Under the pieces are notes generated by a model. It saw only the letters and a list, made by a program, of their open reading frames with translations. It was not told the DNA's origin and did no database searches. From Bacteroidota bacterium (GTDB lineage: Bacteria > Bacteroidota > Bacteroidia > Bacteroidales > Prolixibacteraceae), in the NCBI GenBank assembly GCA_030706665.1, contig JAUZOB010000006.1, positions 1 through 24,972 on the forward strand: DNA of 24,972 nucleotides. Direction: 5' to 3'. The translations under genes were made by a program, and so were the position numbers. Every line of letters starts with the position of its first letter. Position 1 is the first letter of the stretch. Below, piece by piece: positions 13,730-23,148 of the stretch.

Positions 13730-16700
13730 CTATTTTGTTTTTTCTTCAACCCACTTACGGGCATTTACAAAGGCCTCGATCCATGGAGCTACTTCTTCCT
13801 TTATACGATTCTGCGGATAAGTAGCCCATTGCCATGGGAAGATCGCTCTTTCCAGGTGAGGCATCATTGCCAAATGGCGCCCATCTTTGGAGCAGATTCC
13901 GGCTGTGTCGTATTGAGATCCGTTCGGATTACCTGGATATCCTGAATAGCTATATTTCAATGGAATTTGGTATTCTCCTTCAGCATAAGGCATCGAGAAT
14001 TTCCCTTCTCCGTGAGCGACCCAGATTCCAAGTCTACGACCTGCGAATGATTTAAACATTACCGAATCATTCTCTTTGACATCCACTTCCAGGAAGATAG
14101 ATTCGAATTTGTGAGACTCATTGTGTAACATCTTAGGTTTCTGCTCATGCTCGGGATATACAAGTCCCAGTTCAACCATCAGCTGGCAACCATTACAAAC
14201 TCCAAGACTTAATGTATCTTCACGTTTGTAGAAGTTTTCAAGGGCAATACGTGCTTTTTCATTGTATTTGAAAGCACCGGCCCATCCTTTTGCTGATCCC
14301 AATACATCGGAGTTAGAGAAGCCGCCTACGAATACAATCATGTTGACGTCGCTCAGATCTTCGCGTCCGCTGATCAAGTCGGTCATGTGTACATCTTTTA
14401 CATCGAATCCGGCAAGATAAAGGCTATAAGCCATTTCACGATCCCCGTTTACCCCTTTCTCACGAATAATAGCGGCTTTCACACCTGTTCGTTCGCGTCT
14501 GTTCAGCGTAATGCCCAGGTCTGCTGCTTTTCCGCTAAATGAAGTAAAGTCAAAATCAAGAATATTGGTCTTGTAGTTTTTAAATCTTTCCAATGCATTC
14601 TTTTCTCCACTTTGTTTGCGATCGAGGAGATAAGAAGTTTTAAACCAAAGATCACGCAGAGAATCGATATCAAAATCAAAAGCATTACCTGCGTGAGCAA
14701 CTTTCACAACTCTTTCGTCAGAAGGTTTCCCGATGCATACGAATGCGATTCCGTTCTCAGAAAGGATTGATTCAACTGCTGATTGATCTGCAACCTGAAT
14801 AATAAGTCCCGGGTTTTCACTAAACAGCAAACGCACGGTATCAGACTCATTCAAACCATCGAGATTGATATTCAAGCCACCTTTGGTATTTGCAAAACAC
14901 ATCTCGAGCAATGTGGTTAATAAACCACCTGATGAAATATCGTGACCGGCAAGAATAAGTTCTTTTTCTATCAGTTGCTGAACGGTATTGAAAGCTTTTA
15001 CGAAGTAAGCAGGATCGGCAACGGTTGGAGCCGATTCGCCAAGTTTATTTAAAGATTGGGCAAATGCACTACCTCCCAGGTTAAGCTCACATTGAGAAAG
15101 GTCGATGTAAAGCAGCTTAGTCGAAGGATTGTTGACAACGACAGGCTCAACGACTTTACGGATATCGCTTACATCACCTGACGCTGAAATAATAACAGTC
15201 CCGGGAGAATAAACAACATCATTCGAATATTTCTGAGTCATTGAGCAGGAATCTTTACCCGTCGGGATATTGATTCCAAGAGCACAGGCAAAGTCACTTG
15301 CAGCTTCGACCGCTTTATACAAACGAGCATCTTCGCCTTCATTCTTACATGGCCACATCCAGTTTGCACTTAATGAGACGCTGCGAAGCTGATCGATGAA
15401 AGGAGCCCAAACTATATTGGTAAGAGATTCAGCGATAGAAAGCACAGAACCCTTGGCTGAGTCGATAAGAGCAGCAGCAGGTGCGTGACCTAGTGAAGTT
15501 GCGATTCCATATTTTCCCTGATAATCGAGAGCTACGACACCCAGATTGTTCAAAGGAAGCTGGAGTTCGCCGGCACACTGCTGTTTGGCAATGCGTCCGG
15601 TTACCGAACGGTCAACTTTATTGGTAAGCCAGTCTTTACATGCTACGCCTTCAAGTTGAAGCACATTTTCGATGTATTCCTGAATATTGGAGGCATCATA
15701 TGAAATTCCATTATAATGAACAGGAACAGACTGATCGCGCATAATTGTTTTGGGAGGATTCCCAAACATGTATTCCAATTGGATATCGATCGGTTTTTCT
15801 CCGGTTTCTGAATTTTCAAAGGTAAACTGCATATCATCGGTTGTTTCCCCGACAACATAAAGAGGAGCTCTTTCGCGTTCGGCAATACGGCTGAAAGTTT
15901 CGATATCTTCTTCTTTCATGACCAACCCGATACGTTCCTGCGATTCGTTTCCAATGATCTCTTTTTGAGAAAGAGTCGGATCGCCTACCGGAAGTTTTGC
16001 CGTATCGATTTTACCACCTGTTGCTTCTACCAATTCTGAAAGACAATTCAGGTGGCCACCTGCACCATGGTCATGGATTGAGATAATCGGATTATTATCT
16101 GTTTCGGCAAGCGCACGGATTGCATTATAAACCCTTTTTTGCATTTCAGGATTTGCACGCTGCACTGCATTGAGTTCAATATGATTTTTGAATTCACCTG
16201 TTGCAACCGATGATACGGCACCGCCACCCATTCCGATCCGGTAGTTATCACCGCCAAGCAATACTACTTTCTGTCCGGGTTCGGGAATATCTTTCAGACT
16301 ATCCCTTTTATTTGCAAAACCGATACCACCGGCAAGCATGATTACTTTATCGTAAGCATACTTTTTATCCTTTTCGAAATGTTCAAAAGTAAAAAGGGAT
16401 CCGTTAATCAGAGGTTGTCCGAATTTATTTCCAAAATCACTGGCACCATTTGATGCTTTGATCAGAATCTCTTCAGGAGTCTGATATAACCAATCACGTT
16501 CTTCGGTTGCCTGTTCCCAGGGACGGGCTCCTTCGGTTCTCGGATAAGAAGTCATATATACGGCGGTTCCGGCAATAGGCAGACTGCCTTTTCCTCCTCC
16601 CATACGGTCACGAATCTCACCTCCTGTTCCTGTAGCTGCACCGTTAAATGGTTCTACAGTTGTCGGGAAGTTATGAGTTTCCGCCTTCAAAGAAAGGACT

Positions 16701-17419
16701 GTTTTAATATCTTTCACTTTAAAGAAGTCAGGTTTATCCTGAGTTTCGGGAGCGAATTGTTCAACAACGGGACCATCGGTAAAAGAGCAGTTATCTTTAT
16801 AGGCCGAAATAATCTTATTGGGATTGGTGGCAGTTGTTTTCTTAATGAGTTGGAAAAGAGACGAAGGTTTTTCTTCGCCATCAATGATGAATACTCCATT
16901 AAAGATCTTATGACGGCAATGCTCGGAGTTAACCTGCGAGAAACCGAATACTTCACTATCTGTAAGTTTTCTGCCCAAAGTTTTGGAAACAGAATTCAGA
17001 TAATCGATTTCTTCTTCACTAAGGGCCAATCCTTCTTTTTCATTGTATGCCACGATATCTTCGATATAGATAATCGGGTCCGGCTCTTTGTCAATGCTAA
17101 AAAGATGTTGGTCGAGATTCTGATAAAGAGCCTGCAGCATAGGATCGAATTCTGCTTCTGCAGAATCAACCTGATAGAACTCTTCAATTCGTATCAATCC
17201 CTGAATTCCCATGTTCTGGGTAATTTCAACAGCATTGGTACTCCATGGAGTCAGCATCTCTTTACGTGGACCTACAAACCAGCCCTTCAATTCTTGCTCT
17301 TCTGCAAGTGTAGCTTCACCAAATAGCCATACAAGTTTAGAGACATCTTCGTTAGAAAGTTGTTTTTTTGATTCTACGGCAATGATAAGGTTCGAATTGC
17401 CAGTGAAGAATAAAATCAT
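13730..17419 (-). CDS. purL: Phosphoribosylformylglycinamidine synthase (single-chain PurL)
   Basis: A 1229-residue enzyme of purine synthesis that converts formylglycinamide ribotide to its amidine using glutamine and ATP. Domain order: N-terminal PurS-like part and linker to about residue 160, two AIRS-type synthetase halves (NSEHCRHK at 164-171; LKAETHNFPTTVEPF and ATGTGGEIRD in the first), and a C-terminal glutamine amidotransferase from about 985. The amidotransferase triad is C1075 in LGVCNGCQ, H1188 and E1190 in MPHLERAIFPWQ. Length and the opening MILFF match Bacteroidetes large-type PurL, so the ATG at 17417-17419 is secure. It is a single gene with its own -7 element and terminator; no other pur gene is adjacent. 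Confidence 0.97.
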   Translation of the reverse strand: MILFFTGNSNLIIAVESKKQLSNEDVSKLVWLFGEATLAEEQELKGWFVGPRKEMLTPWSTNAVEITQNMGIQGLIRIEEFYQVDSAEAEFDPMLQALYQNLDQHLFSIDKEPDPIIYIEDIVAYNEKEGLALSEEEIDYLNSVSKTLGRKLTDSEVFGFSQVNSEHCRHKIFNGVFIIDGEEKPSSLFQLIKKTTATNPNKIISAYKDNCSFTDGPVVEQFAPETQDKPDFFKVKDIKTVLSLKAETHNFPTTVEPFNGAATGTGGEIRDRMGGGKGSLPIAGTAVYMTSYPRTEGARPWEQATEERDWLYQTPEEILIKASNGASDFGNKFGQPLINGSLFTFEHFEKDKKYAYDKVIMLAGGIGFANKRDSLKDIPEPGQKVVLLGGDNYRIGMGGGAVSSVATGEFKNHIELNAVQRANPEMQKRVYNAIRALAETDNNPIISIHDHGAGGHLNCLSELVEATGGKIDTAKLPVGDPTLSQKEIIGNESQERIGLVMKEEDIETFSRIAERERAPLYVVGETTDDMQFTFENSETGEKPIDIQLEYMFGNPPKTIMRDQSVPVHYNGISYDASNIQEYIENVLQLEGVACKDWLTNKVDRSVTGRIAKQQCAGELQLPLNNLGVVALDYQGKYGIATSLGHAPAAALIDSAKGSVLSIAESLTNIVWAPFIDQLRSVSLSANWMWPCKNEGEDARLYKAVEAASDFACALGINIPTGKDSCSMTQKYSNDVVYSPGTVIISASGDVSDIRKVVEPVVVNNPSTKLLYIDLSQCELNLGGSAFAQSLNKLGESAPTVADPAYFVKAFNTVQQLIEKELILAGHDISSGGLLTTLLEMCFANTKGGLNINLDGLNESDTVRLLFSENPGLIIQVADQSAVESILSENGIAFVCIGKPSDERVVKVAHAGNAFDFDIDSLRDLWFKTSYLLDRKQSGEKNALERFKNYKTNILDFDFTSFSGKAADLGITLNRRERTGVKAAIIREKGVNGDREMAYSLYLAGFDVKDVHMTDLISGREDLSDVNMIVFVGGFSNSDVLGSAKGWAGAFKYNEKARIALENFYKREDTLSLGVCNGCQLMVELGLVYPEHEQKPKMLHNESHKFESIFLEVDVKENDSVMFKSFAGRRLGIWVAHGEGKFSMPYAEGEYQIPLKYSYSGYPGNPNGSQYDTAGICSKDGRHLAMMPHLERAIFPWQWATYPQNRIKEEVAPWIEAFVNARKWVEEKTK

Positions 17420-17469
17420 GCCAGGGAAATTATAGGATTAAAAATAAACCAATCATTTTGTCTTCGCTG

Positions 17470-17477
17470 CAAATATA
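17470..17477 (-). promoter_or_regulatory. Candidate -7 element (TATATTTG) for purL
   Basis: The minus strand reads TATATTTGC, a full TAnnTTTG match, 50 nt upstream of the purL ATG. A TTG at the usual -33 distance is not visible. It lies between the purL start and the terminator at 17532-17594 of the preceding unit, as expected for an independent promoter. Confidence 0.45.
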
Positions 17478-17531
17478 CAAAATCGACTCTTCTTTATGAT
17501 TGTATCCCTGTTGTTGATGTGAAAATGTAAC

Positions 17532-17594
17532 AAAAAAATGAAGAGTTATGCTTAAAAGAGAGGTATAGCGAATAAATAAACAGCATAACTCTTC
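17532..17594 (-). terminator. Strong intrinsic terminator of the lamin-tail / small-peptide unit
   Basis: A perfect 13-bp stem, GAAGAGTTATGCT (17540-17552) with AGCATAACTCTTC (17582-17594), has a 29-nt loop. On the minus strand it is followed at once by ATTTTTTTG (T7 at 17532-17538). It is 26 bp beyond the small-protein stop at 17621 and upstream of the purL promoter. Confidence 0.8.
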
Positions 17595-17620
17595 GGAATT
17601 ATACTTAACAACCCTACTTT

Positions 17621-17812
17621 TTATTTCTTTGGATGCTTTATCAAATAGCGATTCACCAACACAACAGCCAATATAGCCAGTAGAATCATTCCTTTGCCTG
17701 CCGGAACAGGATGACCGACCGGTTCTCCCCCCGAAGGATCCGGCCCCGTGGGTTGTGCCATTGTTTGCAGACAAATTAGAACAGACCACAATACTAAAAC
17801 AATCTTTTTCAT
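17621..17812 (-). CDS. Small exported peptide with C-terminal sorting-signal-like tail
   Basis: A 63-residue protein. Residues 1-20 are a signal peptide (MKKIVLVLWSVLICLQTMAQ). The mature 43 residues start with a Pro/Gly-rich stretch (PTGPDPSGGEPVGH), then PVPAGKG (35-41), a hydrophobic segment at about 42-58 (MILLAILAVVLVNRYLI) and a basic end (KHPKK). This short motif - membrane helix - basic tail pattern resembles the CTERM-type sorting signals known in Bacteroidetes, such as those described as PID-CTERM; that match is from memory and unverified. The gene begins 11 bp after the stop of the lamin-tail protein gene and ends at a strong terminator, so the two form one unit. It may be a membrane-anchored peptide or a processed cell-surface component; the function is unknown. 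Confidence 0.7.
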   Translation of the reverse strand: MKKIVLVLWSVLICLQTMAQPTGPDPSGGEPVGHPVPAGKGMILLAILAVVLVNRYLIKHPKK

Positions 17813-17823
17813 AGCTTTAATTT

Positions 17824-20800
17824 TTAGTTGACCTTTATTTTTTCAGTATACAACTCTTTCGGAGTAATAATTCTAAGAATAAACGGCCCGGACTTTCCTT
17901 TCAATTCCAATATCTGTTGTGCAGAATTGACAAGTTTTTGCCCCATAAGCTGCTGCCCCAACATATTGTACAGTTCTATCCGTCCCGTCTTCTGTGACGG
18001 ATTATAGACAATCAGTTCTTTATCCCGGATACTTGTCATAAATGATGATGTTTTGTCGGTTAACAAGCCGGTAAGAGCATTGAGGTGAAGTACAAATCGA
18101 TTTGAGATGCAATCTTTTCGAATGACGAACGTGAGTGAATCCGTTTGTCGGAGATCATAAAAAAGCTGCTTTTCTTTATCCTCCAATTTAGCAGACCAGT
18201 CACTATTTAAGTTTTCTATTCCTTTGAACAGAAGGATTACCTGCATATCTTTCAATACCGAAATTTCAATCGGAATGTCAACCGGAGGGCTAAGAATATG
18301 GTTAATGGACAATTTCATTCCGTCCACGATAGTATAAATTTGAGGAATACTATCATTATTATATACTAATTTGGGAGAATCATGATGGATATTAAATCCG
18401 TTTTCGGCATCTGCATCACACAGGACAAGCGCTTCATCGGTATAACATCCATGCCGTGCATCCAAACGGATCAATTCTTTCGCAGTAGTGGCATTCTTAA
18501 AAAATAACTTTGAGCAAGACGCTCTTGAAGATAATGGCAACTTAAATAATCCATTGTCTACAACACTTACAAAGAATCCCTGCATGGGAGGTATATATTG
18601 ATCTGCACCATTATTGGCCAATCCGCTTTTATCAATGGTACAATAATTCCCTTTCCCCTGATTCAAACTCGGATTAAAGACATAAGCAGATCCACTTATT
18701 TGTTCATAATTCCCCTGCGTCCAATCAATTGGTGCCGTATATGGATTTCCCACCAGACACCAACCATTATTTCCATTTGTGACTGACGTTACGGCATCGG
18801 CAGTAAGAGGATTGCCGGAAAGGGATAATTCACAAGGTTCGGTTACCCAAATTCCATATCCTACTCCAGGGGTTAAGGGAGTTTTAACATCTGTAACATA
18901 ATCCCATCCCTTATTAATATCATCTTTTGCTGCGGACTTATTGTTGTTATATTGTATCAGATAGAGGTCGCCATTCGTGGGTAGAAGATCTCCTGCAGTA
19001 ATTCCTGCAAACGGAGGAGTGAAATACTGCCACTCTTTTGCTATCAGCGATCGTTTTATCAATACCGGATGGCTTGTCTTAATATTCTCAGGCTTGTTAA
19101 TACTGGCATCCGATTCCAATGTTAGAGAATTAGTTTGGACTGAAGTGCTTATATCAGGAATATTGGGAACATTCCCGGGTATCCTGACAGCATCCAACTC
19201 TGTAGGAATTTGCAGAGGTTGCCAATTTCCAACCTCATTCCAGTCACTATTGGATTTACCGGTCCAAACGATTTCAGTTCCATGGTGTCCCGGAGTTCCC
19301 TGCTTGTCTGCATCAGCTACATCAGACAATGACCATTGATCAGGGGAACACAAAGTTACAGGAAGCCGGACCTCTGCATTGCGAACAGCATGTTTATCAG
19401 AAAAGTTCATTCCTGAAAAATCATCTATCAGAAAAGAGCCATAATATAATTGTCCCCCGTCAATCGGCTCTCCATCCCAATCTGTAATTGCACTCCATTC
19501 ATTTGTAAAATCAGGAATAAATGAAGTTGCTCCCGTTTTCCCGCAGACCTTTGCCTGCCCCGGTAAAATGATACCACTCAGACTCCATATGTTTTCAGAA
19601 CTTTCATTATTACATACAGCACGAACCCTATAGGCTGAAAGATCTATTGCAACATCTCCGGCATTATATATTTCAATAAACCTATTATTTGAGAAATCAT
19701 TTAACGGATCACAGATTTCCGAAATAATAAGCTTTGGAACAGGTGTTAAGGAGAAAGTTGCATCTTCACTATAACCGGTTCCCTTAAGATTGCTTCCCTT
19801 AAACCTATAATGATAAATTTGCCCGGTTTTCAATTTGTCAGGCTGAGCCGTGACAACAACAGTTGTACCATCCACGGGTGAAGGAGAAACAGGAATTTCC
19901 TTTCCATAATCAACTGTTTCTCCATATTCAAGAGTTATTGCAGAACTTAAACAATGAGAATTTACAATTCCGCTAAGTGTTGCTATTCCGTTTAAAATCT
20001 GGGGCTGATTCAGTTCGAACGTCGGTGGTAGACAGGCATAGATTGTGAAAGGATCGGTTACTACCGCAATATTTTCCTTTATCTGCGTCGCACCAATTGC
20101 CACTCTGAAATTCTTATAATCCGACCCGATTCCGGTCCCTGTATACTTCAGTCTCATTGTCACCTGAGCATTCGCATCTTTGGTAATATCAAGAATACTC
20201 AGATTGGGTGGAGCATTTACCAATCTAAATCCATTGGCAATGACTTTCGTTGAGAAATTTATATTTTTCAATTTTATTAAAACATCCGTTAATACATTCG
20301 TAGCATTTACCCCCCGATCGGTTAACGGGGCATTTGTCTGTAAATATGAAGAGTAAGGCAGACCTGTTATTTTAAAATCATCGAATGCTACACACTCTCC
20401 AACATCATTCATCCTGACATAAACTTTCAAGGTAAGCTTCTTTCCACAGGGAATATTTTCTATCGAATAGCTTTTAAAAGTAGAAGTTAGCCATGAACTC
20501 TTATTATCCGCAACTTTGTCGAAGTTTGAATCCCATCCTAATGCTCCATCTTCTCTTGAATTCGGAACACCCGTTGGATTGAGTGCCGGACTAAACTGCA
20601 ATCCGTTTGTTTCTGCCCCGTTATCAACAGAATAGGTTACTTTCACAAAATCAAGACCTTTTGTATTGCCACTGGTAAACAAATCATAGCTACAACTCAA
20701 ATCACTTAACCAACGGCAATCACCAGCAGCAAATATCCCTGTAAACTTGAGTCCGGAATACCCTTCTATGTTTATATCCGGAAAAACAATTGTTTGTATG

Positions 20801-21111
20801 TCTTTATTATTTGAAGGATTCAGAGGATCTATAATACTACAGTTACTGGCTGCCCAAAAACTTAATCCCTCAATATTTAAATATTTCGTTGAAGGAGAAA
20901 CGCGTCCCCCTCCGGGGATAGTAACATTCGTTCCGTCTGTTCTGGTAAAACAGGTATTGTTATCAGTCCAAAATGTTGAAGATGCCTGATAACGGGTTCC
21001 GTTCCCCTCAGTTTCAAAATTCTCATTCCAGATTGTAGTTTGAGCGAATGTTGGGTTAATGTAAAGTAAACACAAAATCTGTACATATAAATACATAGCA
21101 ATCCTATTCAT
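17824..21111 (-). CDS. Large secreted lamin-tail-domain protein with probable type IX sorting domain
   Basis: A 1095-residue secreted protein. A signal peptide covers residues 1-23 (ending NPTFA|Q). Residues about 27-250 form a Cys-containing beta-rich domain with FKITG at its end; about 360-455 is fibronectin-III/Ig-like (LEYGETVDYG, YHYRFKGSNLKGTGYS). A lamin-tail domain spans about 458-605, with LIISEICDP, RFIEIYNAGDVAIDLSAY and a long loop before DQWSLSDVADADKQGTPG. Then comes a region typical of Bacteroidetes surface proteins (WTGKSNSDWNEVGNWQ, GWCLVGNPYTAPIDW). The last 70 or so residues, with IELYNMLGQQL and ending LYTEKIKVN, are a type IX sorting domain. It should reach the cell surface; lamin-tail domains are thought to mediate binding or assembly. 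No enzyme motif is seen. It is co-transcribed with the 63-residue peptide gene. Confidence 0.82.
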   Translation of the reverse strand: MNRIAMYLYVQILCLLYINPTFAQTTIWNENFETEGNGTRYQASSTFWTDNNTCFTRTDGTNVTIPGGGRVSPSTKYLNIEGLSFWAASNCSIIDPLNPSNNKDIQTIVFPDINIEGYSGLKFTGIFAAGDCRWLSDLSCSYDLFTSGNTKGLDFVKVTYSVDNGAETNGLQFSPALNPTGVPNSREDGALGWDSNFDKVADNKSSWLTSTFKSYSIENIPCGKKLTLKVYVRMNDVGECVAFDDFKITGLPYSSYLQTNAPLTDRGVNATNVLTDVLIKLKNINFSTKVIANGFRLVNAPPNLSILDITKDANAQVTMRLKYTGTGIGSDYKNFRVAIGATQIKENIAVVTDPFTIYACLPPTFELNQPQILNGIATLSGIVNSHCLSSAITLEYGETVDYGKEIPVSPSPVDGTTVVVTAQPDKLKTGQIYHYRFKGSNLKGTGYSEDATFSLTPVPKLIISEICDPLNDFSNNRFIEIYNAGDVAIDLSAYRVRAVCNNESSENIWSLSGIILPGQAKVCGKTGATSFIPDFTNEWSAITDWDGEPIDGGQLYYGSFLIDDFSGMNFSDKHAVRNAEVRLPVTLCSPDQWSLSDVADADKQGTPGHHGTEIVWTGKSNSDWNEVGNWQPLQIPTELDAVRIPGNVPNIPDISTSVQTNSLTLESDASINKPENIKTSHPVLIKRSLIAKEWQYFTPPFAGITAGDLLPTNGDLYLIQYNNNKSAAKDDINKGWDYVTDVKTPLTPGVGYGIWVTEPCELSLSGNPLTADAVTSVTNGNNGWCLVGNPYTAPIDWTQGNYEQISGSAYVFNPSLNQGKGNYCTIDKSGLANNGADQYIPPMQGFFVSVVDNGLFKLPLSSRASCSKLFFKNATTAKELIRLDARHGCYTDEALVLCDADAENGFNIHHDSPKLVYNNDSIPQIYTIVDGMKLSINHILSPPVDIPIEISVLKDMQVILLFKGIENLNSDWSAKLEDKEKQLFYDLRQTDSLTFVIRKDCISNRFVLHLNALTGLLTDKTSSFMTSIRDKELIVYNPSQKTGRIELYNMLGQQLMGQKLVNSAQQILELKGKSGPFILRIITPKELYTEKIKVN

Positions 21112-21348
21112 TTTCTTCTTGTTTTTTATGTTTGTTTATGAAAATGGATTTTTTATCAATAGGAGACTAGTGTGATCGGACAGAATCTCGAAAATAAAAT
21201 TAACCAAAGGTCAATATGCTTATATTACTATTTCCATTGTAAATACAGCTATAATAACTGTTTTTCAATTGTTTTTATTTTTTATATTCCAAAATTACAC
21301 GAGTAAATCAAGAAAAACAAATAAATATAAAAATATTTTTATCGACAC

Positions 21349-21362
21349 AATATTCGAATATT
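21349..21362. repeat. Perfect 14-bp palindrome AATATTCGAATATT
   Basis: The 14 bases equal their own reverse complement. The palindrome lies in the divergent promoter region, about 180 bp upstream of the CoA-transferase -7 element. It could be an operator, but very AT-rich DNA makes such palindromes less surprising. Confidence 0.35.
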
Positions 21363-21526
21363 TACAAAAACAAGGTAAAAGATTTCATTTAGCATTATCA
21401 CATATGTTTTTTCTTATGTTTTTTATTATTTTGTTTTCATATTATTTGTGATTATAACATTTCAAATAAATAGTGTGATCAATTCAAATAAATTTTCGAA
21501 CAAACTTTTGCAAAAATTTATTTTTT

Positions 21527-21534
21527 TATCTTTG
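21527..21534 (+). promoter_or_regulatory. Candidate -7 element (TATCTTTG) for the CoA-transferase gene
   Basis: TATCTTTG fits TAnnTTTG and ends 40 nt before the ATG at 21575. The nearest upstream TTG (21508-21510) is 16 bp away, shorter than the usual spacing. Confidence 0.45.
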
Positions 21535-21574
21535 GCGCTGTTTTAATAACCGGAAAATCATTATATCATCTACT

Positions 21575-22885
21575 ATGAATCCTATCAAGTTCGTTTCAGC
21601 TGAAGAAGCTGTAAAGGTCATAAAATCAAACGATCACGTTCATCTTAGCAGTGTTGCAAGTGCACCTCAGGTGCTAATCAAAGCAATGTGTGAAAGAGGT
21701 AAAGGAGGCGCATTTAAAAATGTACACGTCCATCATCTTCATACTGAAGGTCCTGCACCTTATGCAGAATCAGAATATGAAGGTATCTTTCAGATGGATT
21801 CCTTTTTTGTTGGTTCAAATGTTCGCAAATCGACTCAGGCAGGTTTTGCAGATTACATTCCGATCTTTTTAAGTGAGACTCAAAGATTATATCGTGATGG
21901 ATACATTAAATGTAATGTTGCGATGATTCAGGTTTGTCCTCCTGACGAACACGGATTTGTTTCACTGGGAACTTCAGTAGATGCAACACTCGCTGCTGTT
22001 GAAACTGCAGATTATGTAATCGCAGTAGTAAATCCTAACGTACCACGCTCAGTCGGAGATGCAGTGATTCCGTTGAGTATGATTGACATCTTTGTTGAAG
22101 ACGATACCCCACTTGAGCCTGCTCATTTTTCTCAACCTTCAGCTATTGAAACTGCAATCGGAAATAACTGTGCTGCCCTTATCGAAGACGGAGCTACTCT
22201 TCAGATGGGAATTGGTGCTATTCCGAACGCTGTGTTGGCTCAATTAGGAAATCACAAAAACCTGGGGATCCATACAGAAATGTTTGCTGACGGTGTTTTG
22301 CCACTTGTAGAAAGCGGTGTTATCAATGGTGCCAATAAGAAGATTGATCGCTATAAAATGGTATCAACCTTTTTGATGGGATCTCAGAAAGTTTATGATT
22401 TTATCCACAACAATACACAGGTTGCAATGATGGATGTTGGATACACCAACGATCCATTCATAATTGCACAGAACCCTAAAGTGACTGCTATCAACTCGGC
22501 TCTTCAGGTTGACCTTACCGGTCAGGTTTGTGCTGATTCAATCGGTACTAAATTCTATTCAGGAGTCGGAGGTCAGGTAGACTTCATTTATGGAGCTTCA
22601 CGCTCAGAAGGCGGAAAGGCAATTATTGCAATGCCTTCTGTAACCAATAAAGGAATGAGTAAAATCGCTCCGGTCCTCACTTCTGGTGCGGGTATTGTTA
22701 CAACTCGTTCACATATGCATTGGTTTGTAACTGAATACGGAGCAGTAAACCTTTATGGTAAAACTCTTCAGGAAAGAGCAAAACTGCTTATCAGCGTTGC
22801 ACATCCGAATGCACAAGAAGAACTTGACCGTGCCGCATTCGAACGCTTTGGTTCTCATTATCATTTTGTATCTGAAAATAAATAA
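21575..22885 (+). CDS. Acetyl-CoA hydrolase/transferase family CoA-transferase, probably propionyl-CoA:succinate
   Basis: A 436-residue class I CoA-transferase of the acetyl-CoA hydrolase/transferase family (4-hydroxybutyrate and succinate CoA-transferases). The catalytic glutamate that forms the glutamyl-CoA thioester is E235 in LGIHTEMFADG. Other family landmarks are MGIGAIPNAVL (211-221) and the glycine loop GVGGQVDF (330-337). Length is normal and there is no signal peptide, so it is cytosolic. Its downstream neighbours are methylmalonyl-CoA epimerase and a carboxyltransferase subunit, so the likely reaction is transfer of CoA between propionyl-CoA and succinate in propionate formation. 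Acetate or butyrate as acceptor cannot be excluded. It ends at an intrinsic terminator, so it is transcribed separately from the next two genes. Confidence 0.85.
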   Translation: MNPIKFVSAEEAVKVIKSNDHVHLSSVASAPQVLIKAMCERGKGGAFKNVHVHHLHTEGPAPYAESEYEGIFQMDSFFVGSNVRKSTQAGFADYIPIFLSETQRLYRDGYIKCNVAMIQVCPPDEHGFVSLGTSVDATLAAVETADYVIAVVNPNVPRSVGDAVIPLSMIDIFVEDDTPLEPAHFSQPSAIETAIGNNCAALIEDGATLQMGIGAIPNAVLAQLGNHKNLGIHTEMFADGVLPLVESGVINGANKKIDRYKMVSTFLMGSQKVYDFIHNNTQVAMMDVGYTNDPFIIAQNPKVTAINSALQVDLTGQVCADSIGTKFYSGVGGQVDFIYGASRSEGGKAIIAMPSVTNKGMSKIAPVLTSGAGIVTTRSHMHWFVTEYGAVNLYGKTLQERAKLLISVAHPNAQEELDRAAFERFGSHYHFVSENK

Positions 22886-22951
22886 TAACCGATGAAGTCT
22901 CAGGCTAAAACAGAACAATTAAGTAAAATTTTGCCCTGATTCTTTTAGGAC

Positions 22952-22980
22952 GAGGCGGACTTATTGTCTGCCTCTTTTAA
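22952..22980 (+). terminator. Intrinsic terminator after the CoA-transferase gene
   Basis: A 9-bp stem, GAGGCGGAC (22952-22960) with GTCTGCCTC (22966-22974, one G-U pair), has a 5-nt loop and is followed by TTTTAATATT. It lies 66 bp after the stop codon. Confidence 0.75.
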
Positions 22981-23091
22981 TATTCTGAAATTCTTATATT
23001 TAAATAAGGATATTTGTAAACATGCTCAATAACATATCGTACTCATCTTCGAATAATGGGTCTAAAAATTTTATAGCCGGAAGAAGTACGT

Positions 23092-23099
23092 TAGCTTTG
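23092..23099 (+). promoter_or_regulatory. Candidate -7 element (TAGCTTTG) for the epimerase operon
   Basis: TAGCTTTG matches TAnnTTTG and lies 49 nt before the epimerase ATG. At 19 bp upstream the sequence is TTTT rather than TTTG. It sits between the CoA-transferase terminator and the epimerase gene, where a new promoter is needed. Confidence 0.45.
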
Positions 23100-23148
23100 C
23101 GAGCTGAAACTGTTGATATAAATAATCCATAAATAAATATCTTTAGGA

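Larger units (their letters stand above)
21112..21574. other. 463-bp AT-rich divergent intergenic region
   Basis: No supported gene. It separates the divergent lamin-tail and CoA-transferase genes and must hold both promoters. Only the plus-strand -7 element at 21527-21534 is clear. A perfect 14-bp palindrome lies at 21349-21362, and the 10-mer TAGTGTGATC occurs twice (21168-21177 and 21471-21480). A 60-codon plus-strand frame (21269-21451) is low-complexity Phe/Lys-rich sequence from AT-rich DNA and is not called. Confidence 0.7.

Noticed and set aside
16673..17326. 217-codon plus-strand frame opposite purL
   Set aside because: It lies wholly antisense to the conserved N-terminal part of PurL; its length follows from the codon usage of that gene and it has no domain.
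17430..17789. 119-codon minus-strand frame overlapping the small exported peptide gene
   Set aside because: It is out of frame with the 63-residue peptide, which has a proper signal peptide and operon spacing. It also runs through the strong terminator at 17532-17594.
21269..21451. 60-codon plus-strand frame in the divergent intergenic region
   Set aside because: Low-complexity Phe/Lys-rich translation of AT-rich DNA, without a ribosome site or recognisable domain.
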